From NCBI RefSeq assembly GCF_000382445.1, contig NZ_KB905472.1, forward strand, positions 355,540 to 419,539: 64,000 bases of DNA. The letters run 5' to 3'. Below are positions 49,325 through 59,207 of this stretch, piece by piece. Made by a program: the position numbers and the translations under genes. The notes beneath the pieces were generated by a model. That model saw only the letters and a list, made by a program, of their open reading frames with translations. It ran no database searches and was not told the DNA's origin. The first letter of the stretch is position 1. Each line of letters opens with the position of its first letter. This DNA comes from Phocaeicola massiliensis B84634 = Timone 84634 = DSM 17679 = JCM 13223 (GTDB taxonomy: Bacteria; Bacteroidota; Bacteroidia; Bacteroidales; Bacteroidaceae).

Positions 49325-50086
49325 ATGAAAATAACAATTCTACAAAGAAATATAGAATGGGCGAATCCTCAAGCAAATGTAGAGAGAGCTGATGAGGCTA
49401 TTAATCGTTTGCCGGATGCCGATTTGTTTGTCTTACCCGAAATGTTCTCCACTGGTTTTTGTACCAAGCCGGAGGGTGTGGCCGAGAGTGCGGACAGTGA
49501 AACTTTGCATTGGATGCAGCGTAAAGCGGTCGAGCGTAACTGTGCTGTTGCCGGAAGTGTGGCAGTGCAGGAAAATGGAAAATATTATAACCGTTTCTAT
49601 TTTGTACATCCTGACGGCTCGGTGCAGCATTATGATAAAAAGCATTTATTTACTTATGGAGGAGAGGATAAGCGGTTTACTGCCGGAACGCAAAGGGTGG
49701 TGGTAAACTATCGGGGTGTGCGTATTTTGTTGGAAGTATGTTACGATCTCCGCTTCCCGGTGTGGTCTCGTAATTTGGGCGACTATGATATGATACTTTA
49801 TGTGGCCAGTTGGCCTACTCCCCGTGTAGATGCATGGAGTGCTTTGCTCCGTGCCCGTGCCATAGAAAATCAATGCTATGTGGCAGGAGTTAATCGGATG
49901 GGGACTGACCCGGCTTGTGAATATTCGGGTGGGAGCGCCATCATAGATCCATACGGAAAGACAATGGCCGAATGTCCGTGGAGTTGTGAAAGTGAAGTCA
50001 CTGCAGAGATAGATATGGAGAAATTAGCAGCATTCCGTGAGAAATTTCCGGTGCTGAATGATGCCGATTCTTTTAGCTTGCTATAA
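49325..50086 (+). CDS. Nitrilase-family omega-amidase (YafV-type)
   Basis: The 253-residue protein has the CN-hydrolase triad: Glu in FVLPEMFSTGF, Lys in YDKKHLFTYGGE and Cys in LLEVCYDLRFPVW. These surroundings match YafV-type omega-amidases, which hydrolyse 2-oxoglutaramate and 2-oxosuccinamate formed by glutamine or asparagine transamination. It heads the operon that contains an aminotransferase and an oxo acid oxidoreductase, a context that fits this role. The gap to iorA is 46 bp. Confidence 0.88.
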   Translation: MKITILQRNIEWANPQANVERADEAINRLPDADLFVLPEMFSTGFCTKPEGVAESADSETLHWMQRKAVERNCAVAGSVAVQENGKYYNRFYFVHPDGSVQHYDKKHLFTYGGEDKRFTAGTQRVVVNYRGVRILLEVCYDLRFPVWSRNLGDYDMILYVASWPTPRVDAWSALLRARAIENQCYVAGVNRMGTDPACEYSGGSAIIDPYGKTMAECPWSCESEVTAEIDMEKLAAFREKFPVLNDADSFSLL

Positions 50087-50132
50087 AAAAGAACGGATAG
50101 AATCGAATAATAACTAATAAAATAAATAGATA

Positions 50133-51749
50133 ATGGCAGAAAAAAGATTATTGTTGGGCGATGAAGCGATTGCCTTGGGAGCGATACATGCCGGAATATC
50201 GGGTGTGTATGCTTATCCGGGAACACCGTCTACAGAAATTACGGAATTCATTCAAAATAATAAGCTGGCACAGGAAAGAAATTTGCATAGTACGTGGTGT
50301 ACGAATGAGAAGACGGCAATGGAGGCTGCCTTGGGCATGTCTTATGCAGGCAAGCGTGCTTTGGTCTGCATGAAGCATGTAGGTATGAATGTGGCTGCCG
50401 ATGCTTTTGTCAATTCGGCTATTACGGGAGTGAACGGCGGACTGGTGGTGTTGGCTGCTGATGATCCTTCCATGCATTCTTCACAAAATGAGCAGGACTC
50501 CCGTTTTTATGGAAAGTTTGCGATGCTTCCCATTTTGGAACCGTCAAACCAACAAGAAGCTTATGATATGATGCATGATGCCTATACACTTTCGGAAGAA
50601 TTGAAGTTGCCGGTATTGATGCGTGTCGTTACTCGTTTGGCACATTCACGTGCCGGTGTGAAAGTGGGGGAAGTAGGGGAAGAAAACCAACTGAATCCTG
50701 ACAGTGAACGTACCCATTGGGTGCTATTGCCGGCCATTGCGCGCAATCAATATGCTGCTTTGATAAAGAAGCAAGAACAGCTGGAAAAGGTTTCAAGAAA
50801 GTCGCCATACAATGGTTTGGAAAATTTCAATCCTGACAGCTCTTATGAGTTTGGTATTATAGCTTGCGGTATCGGATATAATTATGTGAAAGAATGTGAT
50901 ACAGACGATTCACCTGTTCCTATATTAAAAGTATCACAATATCCTTTACCGGCAGAAGAGATTCAGAAGATGGCTGATTGTTGCAAATATATTCTGGTTG
51001 TAGAAGATGGACAGCCTTTTGTCGAAGAACAGGTGAAAGCTCTTCTTTCTAGCGATTATACAGTGAAAGGTCGTTTGACCGGTGATCTTCCCCGTACGGG
51101 TGAATTGACTCCTGACAATGTGGGTAATGCTATCGGTTGGGCTACCAAATCTCCTTTTGTCACTCCGCAGGTGGTGATGCCTCGTCCTCCGGCTTTATGT
51201 CAGGGATGCGGACACCGTGATGTGTATGATGCTTTGAATAAGGTTGCTGCAGAATATCCCGGTGCACGTATCTTTGGTGATATCGGTTGTTATACTTTGG
51301 GGGCATTACCTCCGTTCCGTGCTATCGACAGTTGTGTGGATATGGGGGCTTCTATTACTATGGCAAAAGGTGCTGCGGATGCAGGCGTTTTTCCTGCTAT
51401 TTCTGTTATCGGTGACTCTACTTTTACTCATTCGGGCATGACCGGATTGTTGGATGCCGTCAATGATAAAGCGAATATCACGATTATTATTTCCGACAAC
51501 CTGACCACAGCCATGACCGGCGGACAGGATTCGGCAGGTACAAATAAGTTTGAAGCTATTTGTCTGGGATTGGGGGTGGAACCCGAACATGTGCGAGTGG
51601 TGGTTCCGTTGCCTAAGAATATGGAGGAAATAACTCGTATCATTCGTGAAGAAATAGAATATAAAGGAGTGTCTGTTATCATTCCGCGCCGTGAATGTGT
51701 GCAGACTTTAAATCGTAAATTGAGACAGAAAAGAGTAGAAAAGGCATGA
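50133..51749 (+). CDS. iorA: Indolepyruvate ferredoxin oxidoreductase, alpha subunit
   Basis: The 538-residue protein has the N-terminal pyruvate-binding/transketolase-like domain (GVYAYPGTPSTEITEFIQ, ALVCMKHVGMN) and a C-terminal thiamine-diphosphate domain (PALCQGCGHRD, FGDIGCYTLG, VIGDSTFTHSG). The usual C-terminal 2x[4Fe-4S] ferredoxin domain of longer IorA proteins is missing, and the protein ends shortly after IIPRRECVQTL. It converts aryl pyruvates with CoA to aryl-acetyl-CoA, or runs in reverse. The stop overlaps the iorB start. Confidence 0.92.
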   Translation: MAEKRLLLGDEAIALGAIHAGISGVYAYPGTPSTEITEFIQNNKLAQERNLHSTWCTNEKTAMEAALGMSYAGKRALVCMKHVGMNVAADAFVNSAITGVNGGLVVLAADDPSMHSSQNEQDSRFYGKFAMLPILEPSNQQEAYDMMHDAYTLSEELKLPVLMRVVTRLAHSRAGVKVGEVGEENQLNPDSERTHWVLLPAIARNQYAALIKKQEQLEKVSRKSPYNGLENFNPDSSYEFGIIACGIGYNYVKECDTDDSPVPILKVSQYPLPAEEIQKMADCCKYILVVEDGQPFVEEQVKALLSSDYTVKGRLTGDLPRTGELTPDNVGNAIGWATKSPFVTPQVVMPRPPALCQGCGHRDVYDALNKVAAEYPGARIFGDIGCYTLGALPPFRAIDSCVDMGASITMAKGAADAGVFPAISVIGDSTFTHSGMTGLLDAVNDKANITIIISDNLTTAMTGGQDSAGTNKFEAICLGLGVEPEHVRVVVPLPKNMEEITRIIREEIEYKGVSVIIPRRECVQTLNRKLRQKRVEKA

Positions 51750-52327
51750 GAAAAGATATTATACTTTCAGGGGTAGGAGGACAGGGTATCCTCACTATCG
51801 CTACTATTATAGGCGAAGCCGCAACTGTTGCAGGTCTTAACTTGAAGCAGGCCGAAGTGCACGGTATGAGTCAGCGGGGAGGTGATGTGCAGTCTAATCT
51901 CCGTCTTTCGGACGAAACAATCCATTCAGATCTCATTTCATTGGGGGAAGCGGATTTGATTATTTCTATGGAGCCTATGGAGGCTTTGCGCTATTTGCCT
52001 TATTTGGAAAAAGAAGGATGGGTGGTTACTTCTGCAAATCCGTTTAAGAATATTCCCAATTATCCCGATGAGGAAGAATTGATGAAGACGCTGAATAGTC
52101 TTCCGCGTGTAGCCAAACTGGAAATAGAAGATATAGCGAAGGAAAATAATATGCCGAAATGTGCGAATGTCATCTTGTTGGGCATGGCTGCTAAATTTAT
52201 TGGAATTCTGTCACCTGAACAACTGCGCGAAAGTATCGGTCGGGTGTTCGCTTCTAAAGGTGAGAAGATAGTGGAAATGAATAAGCGGGCTTTTGATATA
52301 GGTTTGGAAGCGGCAAAGAATCGGTAG
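51746..52327 (+). CDS. iorB: Indolepyruvate ferredoxin oxidoreductase, beta subunit
   Basis: The 193-residue protein is the gamma-type subunit of 2-oxoacid:ferredoxin oxidoreductases, with GVGGQGILTIATIIGEAA, HGMSQRGGDVQSNLR and LISMEPMEALRYLPYL-like segments. It pairs with IorA. The ATG overlaps the iorA stop (ATGA), and the aminotransferase follows after 6 bp. Confidence 0.92.
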   Translation: MRKDIILSGVGGQGILTIATIIGEAATVAGLNLKQAEVHGMSQRGGDVQSNLRLSDETIHSDLISLGEADLIISMEPMEALRYLPYLEKEGWVVTSANPFKNIPNYPDEEELMKTLNSLPRVAKLEIEDIAKENNMPKCANVILLGMAAKFIGILSPEQLRESIGRVFASKGEKIVEMNKRAFDIGLEAAKNR

Positions 52328-52333
52328 GATGCT

Positions 52334-53641
52334 ATGAAAATATTTAGTGAAGAATTGGTAGAAAGAGCTGTGTCGGAACTGCATATTGCCGACCTCTCAC
52401 AGGCAACTATCGGCGATGTGCTGTTGGTTGCTCAATATTTGGAGAAAGAAACCGGTATTCCTTTTATTCGGATGGATCAAGGCTCTCCGGGGCTTCCTGC
52501 CAATCAAATAGGTATAGAGGCCGAGAAAGCAGCGCTCGACCGGGGGGTCGGTTCACAATATCCGGCCGCTGCGGGTGTGGCTGAATTAAAGAATGAAGCT
52601 TCTCGTTTTGTAAAGGCATTTATGAATGTAGAAATTTCTCCGCGTGCCTGTGTGCCGACTACGGGTTCGGTTGCAGGTTCGTTCGGTTCGTTTATTGCTT
52701 GTACGCAGCGCATTTCCGGAAAAAATAAAGTATTGTTTATCGATCCCGGATTTCCGATTCAGAAATCCCAGCTTCGCATTATAGGGGTGCAGTGGGAAGA
52801 ATTTGATATTTATGCTTATCGCGGGGCTGCTTTGCATGATAAATTGGAAAGCATGTTGAGCACGGGCGAAATTGCTGCTATCGTATACTCCAATCCGAAT
52901 AATCCGGCATGGATTTGTCTGGAAGAGGAAGAATTGGCTATTATCGGTGAACTGGCAACAAAATATGATGTGATTGTGATGGAGGACTTGGCTTATTTTT
53001 GCATGGATTTCCGTCGTGATTTGGGACATCCGTTTGAGCCGCCTTATCCTCCCACAGTAGCGCATTATACGGATAATTATATTCTGATGTTGTCTTCTTC
53101 CAAGATTTTCAGTTATGCGGGTCAGCGTATGGCATTGACATGTATTAGTGATAAGTTGTTCGACCGACAGTATCCGGCATTGGCAGAACGTTATAAAGAT
53201 GCAGGTGTCTTCGGACCTACTTTGATAGCTTCTATTCTTTATATGATAACTTCAGGTTGTACGGCATCTACTCAATATGCTTATGCAGAGATGCTCCGTT
53301 TGTCTACCGAAGGTAAGATTAATTTTGTGGAGGATACGCGTGAGTATGCCCGTCGTGCCGAACGCATGAAGAAGATATTTACCGACAACGGTTTCCACAT
53401 TGTTTATGATTATGATGCGACTCAGGTGGTTGGAGACGGATTTTTCTTCACTATCGGTTATGGCAAGATGAAAGGTGGTGAGTTGCTGCGTGAATTGTTG
53501 TATTATGGTGTGAGCAGTATTTCTCTTTCCACTACCGGAAGTGAGCAGGAAGGTGTGCGGGCTTGCACATCAAGAATGAGAGAGGAGCTGTATCCTGTCA
53601 TGGAAGAACGTATGAAAGCTTTCCATGAAGACCATCCATGA
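52334..53641 (+). CDS. PLP-dependent aminotransferase class I/II
   Basis: The 435-residue protein has the fold-type I pattern: PTTGSVAGSFGSF, YSNPNNPAWICLEEEELAII, MEDLAYF, and SSSKIFSYAGQRMAL with the Schiff-base Lys in SSKIFS. C-terminal sequence resembles aromatic or branched-chain aminotransferases. Lying between iorB and paaK, it probably links aryl pyruvates and aromatic amino acids. The amino donor may be glutamine or asparagine, given the omega-amidase in the operon. Confidence 0.88.
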   Translation: MKIFSEELVERAVSELHIADLSQATIGDVLLVAQYLEKETGIPFIRMDQGSPGLPANQIGIEAEKAALDRGVGSQYPAAAGVAELKNEASRFVKAFMNVEISPRACVPTTGSVAGSFGSFIACTQRISGKNKVLFIDPGFPIQKSQLRIIGVQWEEFDIYAYRGAALHDKLESMLSTGEIAAIVYSNPNNPAWICLEEEELAIIGELATKYDVIVMEDLAYFCMDFRRDLGHPFEPPYPPTVAHYTDNYILMLSSSKIFSYAGQRMALTCISDKLFDRQYPALAERYKDAGVFGPTLIASILYMITSGCTASTQYAYAEMLRLSTEGKINFVEDTREYARRAERMKKIFTDNGFHIVYDYDATQVVGDGFFFTIGYGKMKGGELLRELLYYGVSSISLSTTGSEQEGVRACTSRMREELYPVMEERMKAFHEDHP

Positions 53642-53680
53642 TAGATGAAAGACTAACACAAATAAAATCAATCTATTACT

Positions 53681-54982
53681 ATGATTTGGAACAAAAATAA
53701 AGAATGTATGAGTCGGGATGAGATGCATGCGCTTCAAAGCAAGCGTTTGCAGAAATTGGTTGCACTGGTCTATCATAATGTCCCGTTCTATCGTAATAAG
53801 ATGCAGGAGATGGATTTGTCTCCCGATGATATCCGTAGCATTGATGATATCGTGAAACTTCCTTTTACTACCAAACAGGATTTGCGGGATAATTATCCTT
53901 ATGGGCTTCAGGCTGCTCCTGCTTCTGAAATAGTGCGTGTACATGCCTCTTCGGGCACTACCGGAAATCCTACTATTGTAGGTTATACCCGTCGTGACTT
54001 ATCTGTGTGGTCGGAAGTAATGTCTCGTTGTCTTGCCGCTTATGGGGTGACCCGGGAAGATACGTTCTCGGTGAGTTATGGCTATGGCTTGTTTACCGGT
54101 GGTTTGGGTGCTCATTATGGTGTGGAAAATTTAGGTGCAACGGTTATTCCGGCGTCTACGGGAAATACTGAAAAGCATGTGCGTCTGATTCGTGATTTAG
54201 GTATAACCGGTATCGCTTGTACTCCATCATACGCTCTTTATCTGGCAGAAACGGTGGAACGAATGGGGCTTACCAAAGATGATATAAAATTGCGTATCGG
54301 TGCTTTTGGTGCAGAACCTTGGACAGACAATATGCGTAAGGAAATAGAAGAGCGGTTGGGCTTGAAAGGTTATAATCTGTATGGATTGAGCGAAATCATG
54401 GGACCGGGCGTTTCCTTCGAGTGCCAGGAACAAAATGGCTCTCATATCAATGAAGACCATTTCTATCCTGAAATAATCAATCCTGAAACATTGGAACAAC
54501 TTCCCAGCGGGCAGCAGGGTGAATTGGTATTCACTACGCTCACCAAAGAGGGAATGCCGTTGTTGCGTTACCGCACAAAGGATTTATGTTCGTTGATGGA
54601 GGGTACTTGCGCTTGTGGTCGTACCAGTGTTCGTATGAGCCGCATCATGGGACGTAGTGATGATATGTTGATTATTCGTGGCATCAATGTCTTTCCTTCA
54701 CAAGTGGAAAGTGTTATTTTGGGAATGCCTGAATTTGAACCTCAGTATATGCTGGTTGTCGACAGGCAAAATAATCTTGATATTCTTCAGGTTCAGGTGG
54801 AGGTTCGTCGTGACTTCTTCTCAGATGATTTAGGACGTATGCTTGCCATGAAAAAGACATTGAGTGACAAATTAAAGAGTGTGCTTTCTATCAGTGCGGA
54901 TATTAAACTGATGGAGCCGAACAGTATCAGTCGTAGTGAAGGAAAGAGCAAGCACGTGATAGATAAACGAGTATTAAAATAA
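53681..54982 (+). CDS. paaK: Phenylacetate-CoA ligase
   Basis: The 433-residue adenylate-forming enzyme has the phosphate loop SSGTTGNPTIVGYT, the YGLSEIMGPGVSFEC motif, YRTKDL and the C-terminal RSDDMLIIRGINVFPSQVE and RSEGKSKHVID. It activates phenylacetate and related aryl acetates with ATP and CoA. In this operon it makes the substrate for, or uses the product of, IorAB. The 39-bp gap to the aminotransferase is operon-like. Confidence 0.94.
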   Translation: MIWNKNKECMSRDEMHALQSKRLQKLVALVYHNVPFYRNKMQEMDLSPDDIRSIDDIVKLPFTTKQDLRDNYPYGLQAAPASEIVRVHASSGTTGNPTIVGYTRRDLSVWSEVMSRCLAAYGVTREDTFSVSYGYGLFTGGLGAHYGVENLGATVIPASTGNTEKHVRLIRDLGITGIACTPSYALYLAETVERMGLTKDDIKLRIGAFGAEPWTDNMRKEIEERLGLKGYNLYGLSEIMGPGVSFECQEQNGSHINEDHFYPEIINPETLEQLPSGQQGELVFTTLTKEGMPLLRYRTKDLCSLMEGTCACGRTSVRMSRIMGRSDDMLIIRGINVFPSQVESVILGMPEFEPQYMLVVDRQNNLDILQVQVEVRRDFFSDDLGRMLAMKKTLSDKLKSVLSISADIKLMEPNSISRSEGKSKHVIDKRVLK

Positions 54983-54996
54983 AAACTTTACGCAAT

Positions 54997-55413
54997 ATGA
55001 CAATTAAGCAATTATCTGTTTTTCTGGAAAATAAAACCGGAAGAATTAATGATGTAGCAAAGACGTTGGCGAAGTATGACATTAATATGCACGCGTTCAG
55101 CATGGCTGAGTCTACAGATTTTGGAATCCTTCGTCTGATTGTTTCTGATGTCGATAAAGCAGTGGAAGTGCTCCGTGCAGAAAACTTTGCTGTAATGCTG
55201 ACCGATGTGGTATGTATCAGTTGCCCGAATGTAGCAGGTTCGTTGTCGGCAATCCTGGAATGTCTGGCTGTCGAACAAATCTTTATTGAATACATGTATG
55301 CTTTTGCTCAGGGTGATACGGCAAATGTGGTTATACGTCCTAATGATTTGAAGAAATGCGTGCAAGTATTGGAGAAATGTCAATGTGATATTTTGAATAA
55401 AAATAATCTGTAA
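54997..55413 (+). CDS. ACT-domain protein
   Basis: The 138-residue protein consists of two ACT domains: KQLSVFLENKTGRINDVAKT and VVCISCPNVAGSLSAILECL. Proteins of this kind bind amino acids and sit next to paaK/ior operons in Bacteroidetes and archaea. It may tune the pathway to aromatic amino acid levels. It is the last gene of the operon, ending 27 bp before a terminator. Confidence 0.88.
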   Translation: MTIKQLSVFLENKTGRINDVAKTLAKYDINMHAFSMAESTDFGILRLIVSDVDKAVEVLRAENFAVMLTDVVCISCPNVAGSLSAILECLAVEQIFIEYMYAFAQGDTANVVIRPNDLKKCVQVLEKCQCDILNKNNL

Positions 55414-55440
55414 GATTTCCGCATATTCGTTTGGGAAAAG

Positions 55441-55481
55441 AAAAAGAGGCAGTCTCGCTGTGTAGGGACTGCCTCTTTTTT
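55441..55481. terminator. Bidirectional terminator between the ior operon and the OmpA gene
   Basis: AAAAAGAGGCAGTC pairs with GACTGCCTCTTTTT across an 11-13 nt loop. A- and T-runs on both sides allow use by both convergent units. Confidence 0.9.
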
Positions 55482-55498
55482 GCAGAGTAGGTTATTGA

Positions 55499-56596
55499 TT
55501 ATTCAGCAATACAAATAGAAACACGGTTTTCTTCAGCTGTTGAGAACGGCTGAACTGTGTCACCTTTGTAATCTACATTAATTCTGTTTTCAGTGATACC
55601 TTTGGCTTTCAAAGCTTCTGCAACGGCGTTGGCACGTTTTTGCGAGATAGTTTTGTTGTAAGCGGCAGTACCGGTTTGAACGTCTGCATAACCGGTGATA
55701 GTTACTTTAGCATTAGGATATTTATTCAAATAGTCCACGATGCTGTTTACTTTACCCAGTTCGGCTTCTTTAATTTTAGAAGAGTTGATAACGAAGAAGA
55801 TGTTTTCTGTCAATGCTTCAACTTTTACAGGTTTGGGCTCTTCCTTTACAACCGGTTGCGGTTTAGGCTCTTCTTTTTTAGGAGCAGGAGCTGGAGCCGG
55901 TTCATAATAAACAGGTTCTGTCTTCTTGTAAGTCTTGCCAAACTTGAATGTGAAACCTACCAATCCGTTGAATTGCCAGTCTGCATTACCTGCTTTCTTT
56001 GAATTGTATTTATCGGATAACGCATTGGCATTTACTTCTAAGTTGACGAATACATGGTCGCTCAAACGAATGTTTGCGCCTAAACCTCCGCGTCCTACAA
56101 TAAAGTTTTTGCTGTCATTCCATAAATATCTTAACTCATGTCCCTGTGCGTTGATAGCCACAGCTTCGTCATTGTCAAATGCATGGTTGAAACCTACTCC
56201 TAAGAAACCATAAGCATTGAATACACGTTTGGGATTGAATTTGCAGAATAAAGCACTTAAGTCCAACATAGCATCTACGTTGCCCTGTACAAATTTATAT
56301 TTATACACGGTGGAAGGAGAAGCCCATGCTCCTTTAGCTTCCCAAGCACTTACTCCGGCACGCAGACCAAATAACGGGCTGAATTGGTAACCCCCTGTAA
56401 CTTGTGCAGCTGGTGATATCAAATCCGAGAAACTAGCTTCACCCAAAGTATGGCTGGCACCGCCTTGAATTTGCATAAACCAATGAGGGTTGAACACCAC
56501 TTTACCTTCTTCTTTCACTTCCTGAGCAAAAGAACTAACTGTGCAAAGAGAGAATGCACAGATTAAGAATTTCTTTGTTAAATTTGATAGTCCCAT
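55499..56596 (-). CDS. OmpA-family outer membrane protein
   Basis: The 365-residue protein has a signal peptide (ending SSFAQ), an eight-strand-type beta-barrel domain (about 35-225), a Pro/Glu/Lys-rich hinge (APAPAPKKEEPKPQPVVKEE) and a C-terminal OmpA peptidoglycan-binding domain (ITGYADVQTGTAAYNKTISQ, then KRANAV). It anchors the outer membrane to the wall. A strong promoter (-7 TACCTTTG) fits high expression. Confidence 0.93.
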   Translation of the reverse strand: MGLSNLTKKFLICAFSLCTVSSFAQEVKEEGKVVFNPHWFMQIQGGASHTLGEASFSDLISPAAQVTGGYQFSPLFGLRAGVSAWEAKGAWASPSTVYKYKFVQGNVDAMLDLSALFCKFNPKRVFNAYGFLGVGFNHAFDNDEAVAINAQGHELRYLWNDSKNFIVGRGGLGANIRLSDHVFVNLEVNANALSDKYNSKKAGNADWQFNGLVGFTFKFGKTYKKTEPVYYEPAPAPAPKKEEPKPQPVVKEEPKPVKVEALTENIFFVINSSKIKEAELGKVNSIVDYLNKYPNAKVTITGYADVQTGTAAYNKTISQKRANAVAEALKAKGITENRINVDYKGDTVQPFSTAEENRVSICIAE

Positions 56597-56621
56597 TTTT
56601 AAAAATATTTTGGTGATTCTG

Positions 56622-56648
56622 CAAAGGTATAAAAAAATAATATATCAA
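56622..56648 (-). promoter_or_regulatory. Promoter of the OmpA-family gene
   Basis: The minus strand shows TTG (RC of 56646-56648), a 16-bp spacer and TACCTTTG (RC of 56622-56629), giving a leader of about 20 nt. Confidence 0.7.
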
Positions 56649-56724
56649 CACGTTTTTTCACAAAAATATGTTGATATACTAATAAAACCGGAATTTAAGC
56701 TTACCAAATGAGACTGTAATCGGT

Positions 56725-58929
56725 TTAGAACAAACTCCAGGCTACGGTTAATCCTGCCATAACGATGGCTACCATACTCATTAATTTAATAAGTATATTC
56801 AGGCTTGGACCGGATGTATCTTTAAACGGATCTCCTACTGTGTCTCCGGTGACAGTCGCTTTGTGTACTTCACTGCCTTTGCCGCCAAAATTGCCTTCTT
56901 CCACATATTTCTTGGCGTTATCCCATGCACCGCCCGAATTTGCCATGAAAATGGCGAGAACAAAACCGGATGACAAACCGCCAATCAGCAGTCCGATTAC
57001 TCCCGGAACACCAAATAAGAGTCCGGTGGCAATGGGAGCAATAATAGCCAGCAGAGATGGGAATACCATTTCTCGTTGTGCACCTTTGGTTGAAATTTGT
57101 ACACATCGTGCGTAGTCGGGTTCGGCTTCACCGGTCAGAATCCCTTTTATTTCCCGGAATTGTCTGCGTACTTCTTCCACCATGTGGGCAGCTGCACGTC
57201 CTACTGCGTTCATTGTCAGTCCGCAGAATAAAAATGCCATCATGCTACCGATAAAAATTCCCGAAAGAACTTTCGGATTCATCAGTGTTACATCATAGTA
57301 CAGCATATAATCGGTGAAACTTGCATTGTGTACTTCAACAGTAATGCCGTTGGGCAGTTCTAAAATTGTTTGTCCCAATCGAGTCAGTCCGATACGTATT
57401 TCTTCTATGTATGATGCCAGCAGTGCCAGACCTGTGAGCGCTGCAGAACCGATGGCAAATCCTTTTCCGGTTGCGGCTGTCGTATTACCCAACGAATCGA
57501 GGGCGTCTGTGCGCTTGCGCACTTCTTCACCCAATCCACTCATTTCTGCATTGCCTCCGGCATTGTCGGCTATCGGACCGTAAGCATCAGTAGCAAGAGT
57601 GATGCCCAAGGTGGAAAGCATTCCTACAGCGGCAATTCCGATACCATACAGTCCCATGGAAATATTGGCAAAATCAAAACCTGATGCGAGCCAATAAGAA
57701 AGGATAATTCCAACTACTACCGCCAAGACGGGGATAGTGGTAGATACCATACCCAGCCCGATACCTGAGATGATTACGGTGGCCGGACCGGTCTTTCCGC
57801 TTTCGGCCAAACGTTGTGTTGGTTTATATGATTGAGAAGTGTAATATTCGGTAGAACGCCCGATGATAATTCCTACTATCAATCCGACAACTACGGCAAA
57901 TGAGATATTTACCCAATTTTGTAAATTCAGTATCCAAAGGATAAGGAAAGTTGCAACGACTATTAAAGCAGAACTTAAGTTTGTTCCGACAGCCAGTGAG
58001 CCTAATAACTCTTTCATGCCTGCATTTTCTTTTGTTCTGACGGAGAAGATTCCTATAATGGAAAGGAGAATGCCTACAGCAGCAATCAACATTGGTGCGA
58101 TAACAGCTTTAAATTGCATGGTTGTATCGTTTGTACCTATATAGGCAGCAGCCCCCAATGCAGCAGTGGCGAGAATCGAGCCGCAATAGCTTTCGTACAA
58201 GTCTGCCCCCATACCGGCTACATCGCCAACATTATCACCTACATTGTCGGCAATGGTTGCCGGATTGCGTGGGTCGTCTTCGGGGATGCCGGCTTCTACT
58301 TTGCCTACAAGGTCGGCACCCACATCGGCTGCTTTGGTATAAATTCCTCCTCCGACACGTGCAAATAAAGCCTGTGTGCTGGCTCCCATACCGAATGTCA
58401 GCATGGTGGTGGTAATGATACACAATTTGGCAGATGGATTCATGACGTCTGCCGGAATACATTTATCCAGCAATAGATACCAGAACGAAATATCAAACAG
58501 GCCGAGTCCTACCACCACCAGTCCCATGACTGCTCCGCTTCGGAAAGCGATACGCAAACCTTTGTTTAAAGAGCTACGGGCTGCATTGGCGGTACGTGCT
58601 GAAGCATACGTTGCGGTCTTCATTCCCAAAAAACCGGAAAGCCCGGAGAAGAAACCGCCGGTAAGGAAGGCAACGGGCACCCAGGCGTTTTGCAGATGGA
58701 AGCCGTAAGCCATAACGGAGAATAGAATAACCAGCCCCAGGAATACCATTCCCACTACCTTGTATTGCTGTTTGAGATAGGACATGGCGCCTTGACGTAC
58801 ATACAGAGCGATTTTCTCCATTGTAGGAGTTCCTTCGCTTTCACGCATCATTTGTTTGTAGAAATACCAAGCGAGTACCAACGCCAATAAAGAGGCGATG
58901 GGTACAATCCAGAAAAGATAGGTTTCCAT
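56725..58929 (-). CDS. hppA: Membrane-bound pyrophosphatase, K+-dependent ion pump
   Basis: The start at 58929 ([20 protein letters not shown]) gives 734 residues with many transmembrane helices. Catalytic motifs are intact: [39 protein letters not shown] and the C-terminal [10 protein letters not shown] and [24 protein letters not shown] carries Ala at the position that distinguishes K+-dependent from K+-independent enzymes. It couples pyrophosphate hydrolysis to cation export. The B. vulgatus enzyme is known as a Na+ and H+ pump, which fits this organism. Confidence 0.95.
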   Translation of the reverse strand: METYLFWIVPIASLLALVLAWYFYKQMMRESEGTPTMEKIALYVRQGAMSYLKQQYKVVGMVFLGLVILFSVMAYGFHLQNAWVPVAFLTGGFFSGLSGFLGMKTATYASARTANAARSSLNKGLRIAFRSGAVMGLVVVGLGLFDISFWYLLLDKCIPADVMNPSAKLCIITTTMLTFGMGASTQALFARVGGGIYTKAADVGADLVGKVEAGIPEDDPRNPATIADNVGDNVGDVAGMGADLYESYCGSILATAALGAAAYIGTNDTTMQFKAVIAPMLIAAVGILLSIIGIFSVRTKENAGMKELLGSLAVGTNLSSALIVVATFLILWILNLQNWVNISFAVVVGLIVGIIIGRSTEYYTSQSYKPTQRLAESGKTGPATVIISGIGLGMVSTTIPVLAVVVGIILSYWLASGFDFANISMGLYGIGIAAVGMLSTLGITLATDAYGPIADNAGGNAEMSGLGEEVRKRTDALDSLGNTTAATGKGFAIGSAALTGLALLASYIEEIRIGLTRLGQTILELPNGITVEVHNASFTDYMLYYDVTLMNPKVLSGIFIGSMMAFLFCGLTMNAVGRAAAHMVEEVRRQFREIKGILTGEAEPDYARCVQISTKGAQREMVFPSLLAIIAPIATGLLFGVPGVIGLLIGGLSSGFVLAIFMANSGGAWDNAKKYVEEGNFGGKGSEVHKATVTGDTVGDPFKDTSGPSLNILIKLMSMVAIVMAGLTVAWSLF

Positions 58930-59168
58930 ACGCAGTATTGATTTAGAAGTTACTTCCCAAAGATAAAAAAAATAAGTGATATTCAAAGGTATAGGAGCAC
59001 TTTTTTATTTGTTAAGGGAAAAAGAGAACTAGTTGGAATATTGTGGGTTATCAGGTTTATGGAATATGCCGGAGGTGCCTGAGGGAGGCTTTTCGGGTAG
59101 CGGAAGAATTTTACCGTTTCAAGCGATAAAGTTACCCGGATTCATCTAAGTATCCGGATGATAAAATA

Positions 59169-59207
59169 ATAAATTGTATGGGAATAGTTATTTCCCATAC
59201 AATTTAT
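59169..59207 (-). terminator. Terminator hairpin overlapping the ygiQ stop
   Basis: A perfect 16-bp stem (ATAAATTGTATGGGAA and complement) includes the last codons of ygiQ, followed on the minus strand by ATTATTTTATC. Coding and termination signals overlap. Confidence 0.75.
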
